Of a stretch of 64,000 nucleotides of DNA, positions 60,373-64,000 are shown in pieces. The position numbers and the translations under genes are program-made. Position 1 is the first letter of the stretch, and each line of letters begins with the position of its first letter. A model generated the notes under the pieces. That model was not told where the DNA came from. It worked only from the letters and a program-made list of their open reading frames with translations, and did no database searches. The stretch covers positions 62,001 through 126,000 of the forward strand of contig JBMNVB010000001.1 in assembly GCA_050946575.1 (NCBI GenBank). Reading direction: 5' to 3'. Origin of the DNA: JALCRY01 sp050946575 (GTDB lineage: Bacteria > Bacillota > Clostridia > Peptostreptococcales > Anaerovoracaceae).

Positions 60373-62216
60373 TGGCTGAAAAGAAGGACGAACGACGCAA
60401 ACAGGGCGGCGGACACGGCGGCGGCCCGCAGGCGATGATGCCGGGCGAGCGTGCCCGGAATTTCGGGCCGACGATAAAACGGCTCGCGGGCTACCTCGGC
60501 GAATACAGGGCGAGAGCGATCATGGTCCTCATATTCGCGATCGGCAGCACGGTCTTCAGCATTGTCGGCCCTTCGATCCTCGGCGATGCGACGGACGAAG
60601 TCGTGAAGGGATTCCTGAGCCGCAGCATGGACTGGCCCGCGATAACGCACATCGTCATGGTGCTCGTGATAATCTACGGCATGAGTTTCATCCTTGCCCT
60701 CGTGCAGGGAATCGTGATGTCCGACATCGCGCAGAATATAACATATAAAATGAGGAAGCAGATCTCCGAAAAGACGGACCGGCTGCCTCTGAAATACTTC
60801 GACGGAACGACGCACGGGGAGATCCAGTCGCGCGTCATCAATGACGTCGAGACGATAAACCAGACGCTGAACACGTCTCTTACTCAGACGATAACTTCAG
60901 TGACAATGCTCATAGGCATTCTGATAATGATGATCCGCATCTCGCTGGTAATGACTGTCGTCGCGCTGTTCGTGCTCCCGCTGTCGTTCCTCGTGATCCG
61001 CATCGTCGTGAGCAAGTCGCAGGGCAGATTCCGCGACCAGCAGAATCTCCTGTCCGACGTGAACGGACACGTTGAGGAAATGTACACGGGGCATCTGATC
61101 GTCAGGGCGTTCAACCGTGAGGAGGAATCGCTCGAGGCGTTCAACGACATCAATGACCGGCTCGGCGAAGCGGCGTTCAGATCTCAGTTCTATTCCGGGT
61201 TCATGATGCCGCTCACGCAGTTCATCGGGAACCTCGGCTACGTCGCGGTATGCATACTCGGAGGATACCTCGCACTGCACGGGAAAGTTACGATCGGCAA
61301 TATCCAGGCGTTCATCCAGTACGTCCGCTCGTTCAATCAGCCGCTGCAGCAGGTCGCGAACGTCATGAACATGCTCCAGTCCACCGCGGCCGCGGCGGAG
61401 CGTATCTTCGACTATCTCGACGAGGAAGAGGAGCCGGACGCGTACGGATCGGACGATTCGGACAAGGTGCATCTCGATATGACTCATCACCACGGCGAGG
61501 TCAGCTTCAGGCACGTCAGGTTCGGATATGAACCGTGCGAGCCTGTGATCCATGACTTCAGCTACGTCGCGAAGCCCGGATCGCAGGTCGCGATCGTAGG
61601 GCCGACGGGCGCCGGCAAGACGACTATCGTCAAGCTGATCATGCGCTATTACGAGCTCGACGGCGGCGATATCTGGATCGACGATCACGATATAAAAGAT
61701 TACTCGCGCAGCGAACTCCGGAGCCTGTTCGGCATGGTGCTCCAGGATACATGGCTGTTCAGCGGCACGATCCGCGAGAACATCCGCTACGGAAAGCCGG
61801 ACGCGACCGATGAAGAAGTCGAGGCCGCGGCGAAAGCCGCCCACATCCACAACTTCATCAAGGCCCAGCCCGGCGGCTACGATATGGTCATCAATGAAGA
61901 GGCCACGAACATTTCCCAGGGCCAGAAGCAGCTTCTTACCATCGCCCGGGCAATGCTCGCAAACCGGCCGATCCTGATCCTCGACGAGGCGACAAGCTCC
62001 GTTGACACCAGAACGGAGAAGCAGATCCAGTCAGCAATGACCCGCCTCATGAAGGGCCGTACCAGTTTCGTGATCGCGCACCGGCTCTCGACGATCAGAG
62101 ACGCCGACTGGATCCTCGTCATGAACCACGGCGACATCGTGGAACAGGGCCGGCATCAGGACCTGCTCGACCGCGGCGGATTCTACGCGCAGCTGTACAA
62201 CTCGCAGTTTGAGTGA
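60369..62216 (+). CDS. ABC exporter half-transporter, catalytic-site subunit
   Basis: 615-aa partner of the preceding gene. A basic, Gly-rich N-terminal stretch leads into six helices. The ATPase has Walker A GPTGAGKTTI and Walker B ILILDEATSSVD with catalytic Glu540. Its signature is degraded to ISQGQKQ. With the normal signature of the partner, this gives one active and one dead ATP site, as known for heterodimeric multidrug exporters. The substrate is probably a drug or lipid-like compound. The last codons run into GC-rich repeats without a terminator. Confidence 0.93.
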   Translation: MMAEKKDERRKQGGGHGGGPQAMMPGERARNFGPTIKRLAGYLGEYRARAIMVLIFAIGSTVFSIVGPSILGDATDEVVKGFLSRSMDWPAITHIVMVLVIIYGMSFILALVQGIVMSDIAQNITYKMRKQISEKTDRLPLKYFDGTTHGEIQSRVINDVETINQTLNTSLTQTITSVTMLIGILIMMIRISLVMTVVALFVLPLSFLVIRIVVSKSQGRFRDQQNLLSDVNGHVEEMYTGHLIVRAFNREEESLEAFNDINDRLGEAAFRSQFYSGFMMPLTQFIGNLGYVAVCILGGYLALHGKVTIGNIQAFIQYVRSFNQPLQQVANVMNMLQSTAAAAERIFDYLDEEEEPDAYGSDDSDKVHLDMTHHHGEVSFRHVRFGYEPCEPVIHDFSYVAKPGSQVAIVGPTGAGKTTIVKLIMRYYELDGGDIWIDDHDIKDYSRSELRSLFGMVLQDTWLFSGTIRENIRYGKPDATDEEVEAAAKAAHIHNFIKAQPGGYDMVINEEATNISQGQKQLLTIARAMLANRPILILDEATSSVDTRTEKQIQSAMTRLMKGRTSFVIAHRLSTIRDADWILVMNHGDIVEQGRHQDLLDRGGFYAQLYNSQFE

Positions 62217-62218
62217 GG

Positions 62219-62476
62219 GCCGGGAGGCCGGAGCGAAAACGGTCCCGAGGGCTGGAGCCGGGGATCGGGGCGAGGCCATGAGCCGGAGCCAGGGGCCGGG
62301 CTGAGGCCCGAGAGGTCTGATCCGGAGCCAAGGATCGGGCCAGGAATCGTGGCGAGGCCATGAGCCGGAGCCAGGGGCCGGGCTGAGGCCCGAGAGGCCT
62401 GATCCGGAGCCAAGGGCCGGGCTGAGGCCCGAGAGGCCTGATCCGGAGCCAGGAATCGGGCCAGGAATCGGGAAAT
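62219..62476. repeat. GC-rich tandem repeat after the ABC exporter operon
   Basis: 82-bp units at 62271-62352 and from 62353, plus a partial third near 62414. Each is built of shorter words (GGAGCC, GGGCCGGGCTGAGGCCCGAG, CTGATCCGGAGCC). GGGCC-GGGCTGA-GGCCC can fold. No coding character. Confidence 0.8.
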
Positions 62477-62484
62477 GGCGGAAA

Positions 62485-62654
62485 TTTTGTGGCGACCGGC
62501 GTGTTTTTTCGGTTGCTGCACGCAATTTTTTCAACGTTTTCAGCATGCCGACAGCCCGGAACAGGTCAAAATCGGCGTTTGAAATATATTCAAGCCCGCA
62601 ATCGTTGAAAAAATTGTGGCTGCCGAGGCAAAAAAACGGGTGGCCGCCACAAAA
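62485..62654 (+). repeat. 170-bp inverted-repeat element, copy 2
   Basis: Outer ends TTTTGTGGCGACC and GGCCGCCACAAAA pair with one mismatch. The inner pair GCAATTTTTTCAACG and CGTTGAAAAAATTG is perfect. Same orientation as copy 3. Confidence 0.88.
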
Positions 62655-62896
62655 TCCAGCGCATCGATCGGGATCGGAGCAGAAACCCCCGGCCCGGAAC
62701 CGGAGCCTGCTCAAGGCTCCGACACCGGATCCCGGGCAAAGCCCTGCACTGACCCCGTCGCCCCGGCCTCAAAAGCGGAAGCAAAATGCCGCCCCGGCGT
62801 CCGAATCAGCATTTTGCATCATTTTAAGTTTTAAAAGGAGACAAAACGCAGCAGATCACACGAGAGCGTTTTGTAACCACTCAGGATTAAAGGAAA

Positions 62897-62929
62897 ACAA
62901 AACGCCGCAGTTTTTCTTCGGCGTTTTGT
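62897..62929 (-). terminator. Hairpin, possible terminator for the aldehyde dehydrogenase gene
   Basis: ACAAAACGCCG and CGGCGTTTTGT form an 11-bp stem, followed on the minus strand by TTTT. A related weaker hairpin (ACAAAACGC/GCGTTTTGT) lies at 62841-62874. It is about 410 bp from the stop codon, so its use is uncertain. Confidence 0.4.
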
Positions 62930-63027
62930 ATCTGTATATTTGCCGGCCGGACGAGAACATACCCGGGATACGTTCAGGAGCCGGGATCAGCATCTGGTCA
63001 GGGGCCTGAACTGAGAGCCGGCGGAAA

Positions 63028-63197
63028 TTTTGTGGCGGCCGGCGGTTTTTTCCGGTTGCTGCACGCAATTTTTTCAACGTTTTCAGCATGCCGGCAGCCG
63101 GAATCCGGTCAAAATCGGCGTTTGAAATATATTCAAGCCCGCAATCGTTGAAAAAATTGTGGCTGCCGATGCAAAATTACGGGTGGCCGCCACAAAA
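63028..63197 (+). repeat. 170-bp inverted-repeat element, copy 3
   Basis: Outer ends TTTTGTGGCGGCC and GGCCGCCACAAAA are perfect inverted repeats. It is about 93 % identical by eye to copy 2, and the flanks (GGCGGAAA before, TCCAGCGCATCG after) are shared too. Between it and 63340 only degenerate GGAGCC/ACCGGA words are seen. Confidence 0.88.
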
Positions 63198-63340
63198 TCC
63201 AGCGCATCGGCCGGGGCCGGAGCCGAAATCGCGGGCCGGGACCGGAACCTGAGCCGGAGACCGGAAACCAGATCCTTGACCGAGACCGGAGCCGGGCACC
63301 GAAACCGGCAGCCCCATGCTCACCGCATTGCTGTTCCCCG

Positions 63341-64000
63341 TCAGCCGAAGATCTCGTCATCCGGCGGCATTACCGCGTCCTTCTTGACATACGCTATCCT
63401 GCTTACATTGAACAGGTGGTTCCAGTTGAGGTTCTCGCTGATCGAGTTATTGCCCCAGCTGCCGCAGCCGAGCGTCGTCGTGCCTCTGAGTCCGTTGAAG
63501 AAGCTTCCGCCGGCGTTCGTCGAGCAGACCTGGTTCACCACGAACCTTGAGGCGTGCAGCCTGAGCGCGGCCGCTTCGATATGTTCGTCATTGTTGGAGT
63601 GCAGCGATACGCTGTGCCCCTCTCCCATGACTTCGAGATTCGCTTCAGCGATCTCGATGGCTTCGTCAAATGTCTTGTATGTATACAGAGCCTGTACAGG
63701 AGCCATTTTCTCCTTCGCGAGATAATCGACAGCTCCGCAGCCCTCAGCCTTCACGAGCAGCATCCTCATGTTCTCCGGAACATCGAGCCCGGCGGCCTCC
63801 GCGACCCGGACCGCGCTCTGTCCGACGAGATCCCTGTTCATCACGCCGTCCGGGAAAAGAGCTTTTCTCAGAGCCGCTACATCCTCATGCTGCGAAACAT
63901 AGAATACATCGTTTTCCCCGTAGATTTTCAGAGCCTCTTCAACTTTTCCCTCAGGCATGATGACACTCTGCTCTCCGGAGCAGATGATGCCGTTGTCGAA
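63341..64000 (-). CDS. CoA-acylating aldehyde dehydrogenase, C-terminal part (cut by window edge)
   Basis: NAD(P)+-dependent acetaldehyde or succinate-semialdehyde dehydrogenase that forms the acyl-CoA. The visible 219 residues start just before the catalytic Cys (FDNGIICSGEQSVI). They include NAGGSFFNGLRGTTTLGCGS, then WGNNSISENLNWNHLFNVS, the block shared by AdhE N-domain, EutE and SucD. The chain ends 30 residues later, so no alcohol dehydrogenase domain is fused. Whether it is EutE-like or SucD-like needs the missing half. Confidence 0.88.
   Translation of the reverse strand, partial: FDNGIICSGEQSVIMPEGKVEEALKIYGENDVFYVSQHEDVAALRKALFPDGVMNRDLVGQSAVRVAEAAGLDVPENMRMLLVKAEGCGAVDYLAKEKMAPVQALYTYKTFDEAIEIAEANLEVMGEGHSVSLHSNNDEHIEAAALRLHASRFVVNQVCSTNAGGSFFNGLRGTTTLGCGSWGNNSISENLNWNHLFNVSRIAYVKKDAVMPPDDEIFG

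Overview
The window looks like chromosomal DNA of a GC-rich (by eye about 57 % G+C) anaerobic member of the Bacillota, probably class Clostridia. The pointers are the paired GlgC/GlgD glycogen enzymes, a short HisG with HisZ, a small RelQ-type alarmone synthetase, a UPF0182 membrane protein, a sortase-anchored Cna-B surface protein, a CoA-acylating aldehyde dehydrogenase, and Gram-positive AGGAGG ribosome sites. No phage or plasmid replication genes are seen. The species cannot be named from the sequence alone.

Layout. 1-8.3 kb, all on the minus strand: the N-terminal part of serS, a long glutamine synthetase, a UPF0182 membrane protein, a zinc-ribbon/coiled-coil membrane protein and a small membrane protein. 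8.4-11.1 kb: tRNA-Lys followed by a gene-poor, AT-richer patch. It carries a 19-bp copy of the tRNA 3' end, orphan genes, a broken HTH gene and a small frameshifted ORF, and looks like a decayed island. 11.1-16.1 kb: an Asp/Glu racemase family enzyme, a beta-helix lipoprotein, a PutP-type symporter and a TetR regulator. 16.1-34.2 kb is a nearly complete glycogen/maltodextrin island. glgA-glgP run left and glgB-glgC-glgD-GH13-phosphoglucomutase run right, and a PfkB kinase, malQ and pgi follow. Together they cover glucose-1-P to ADP-glucose to glycogen and back to glucose-6-P and fructose-6-P.

34.2-47.9 kb: an 890-aa sortase substrate, tRNA-Ala, a GNAT enzyme, panB, a polar amino-acid ABC operon, an aminotransferase, a DMT-permease/NUDIX fusion, mscL, a flavodoxin-fold reductase, a cytidylate-kinase-like protein and a COG2426 membrane protein. 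47.9-54.1 kb is the operon hisZ-G-C-B-H-A-F-IE, without hisD. 55.2-62.2 kb: an MFS transporter, relQ, an isochorismatase-fold hydrolase, and a MarR-ABC-ABC efflux operon. The window ends inside an aldehyde dehydrogenase.

The most unusual content lies between the genes. Two families of small elements with terminal inverted repeats have fixed lengths. One is exactly 186 bp, with four full copies; three of these form a 310-bp tandem array between the divergent glycogen operons. The other is exactly 170 bp, with three copies. There is also a five-copy 85-bp array of hairpins with compensatory base changes, several GC-rich minisatellites (one lies between a near-consensus promoter and hisZ), and an octamer, GCATTGAT, found about 40 times in the window. 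None of these is explained by the coding features.
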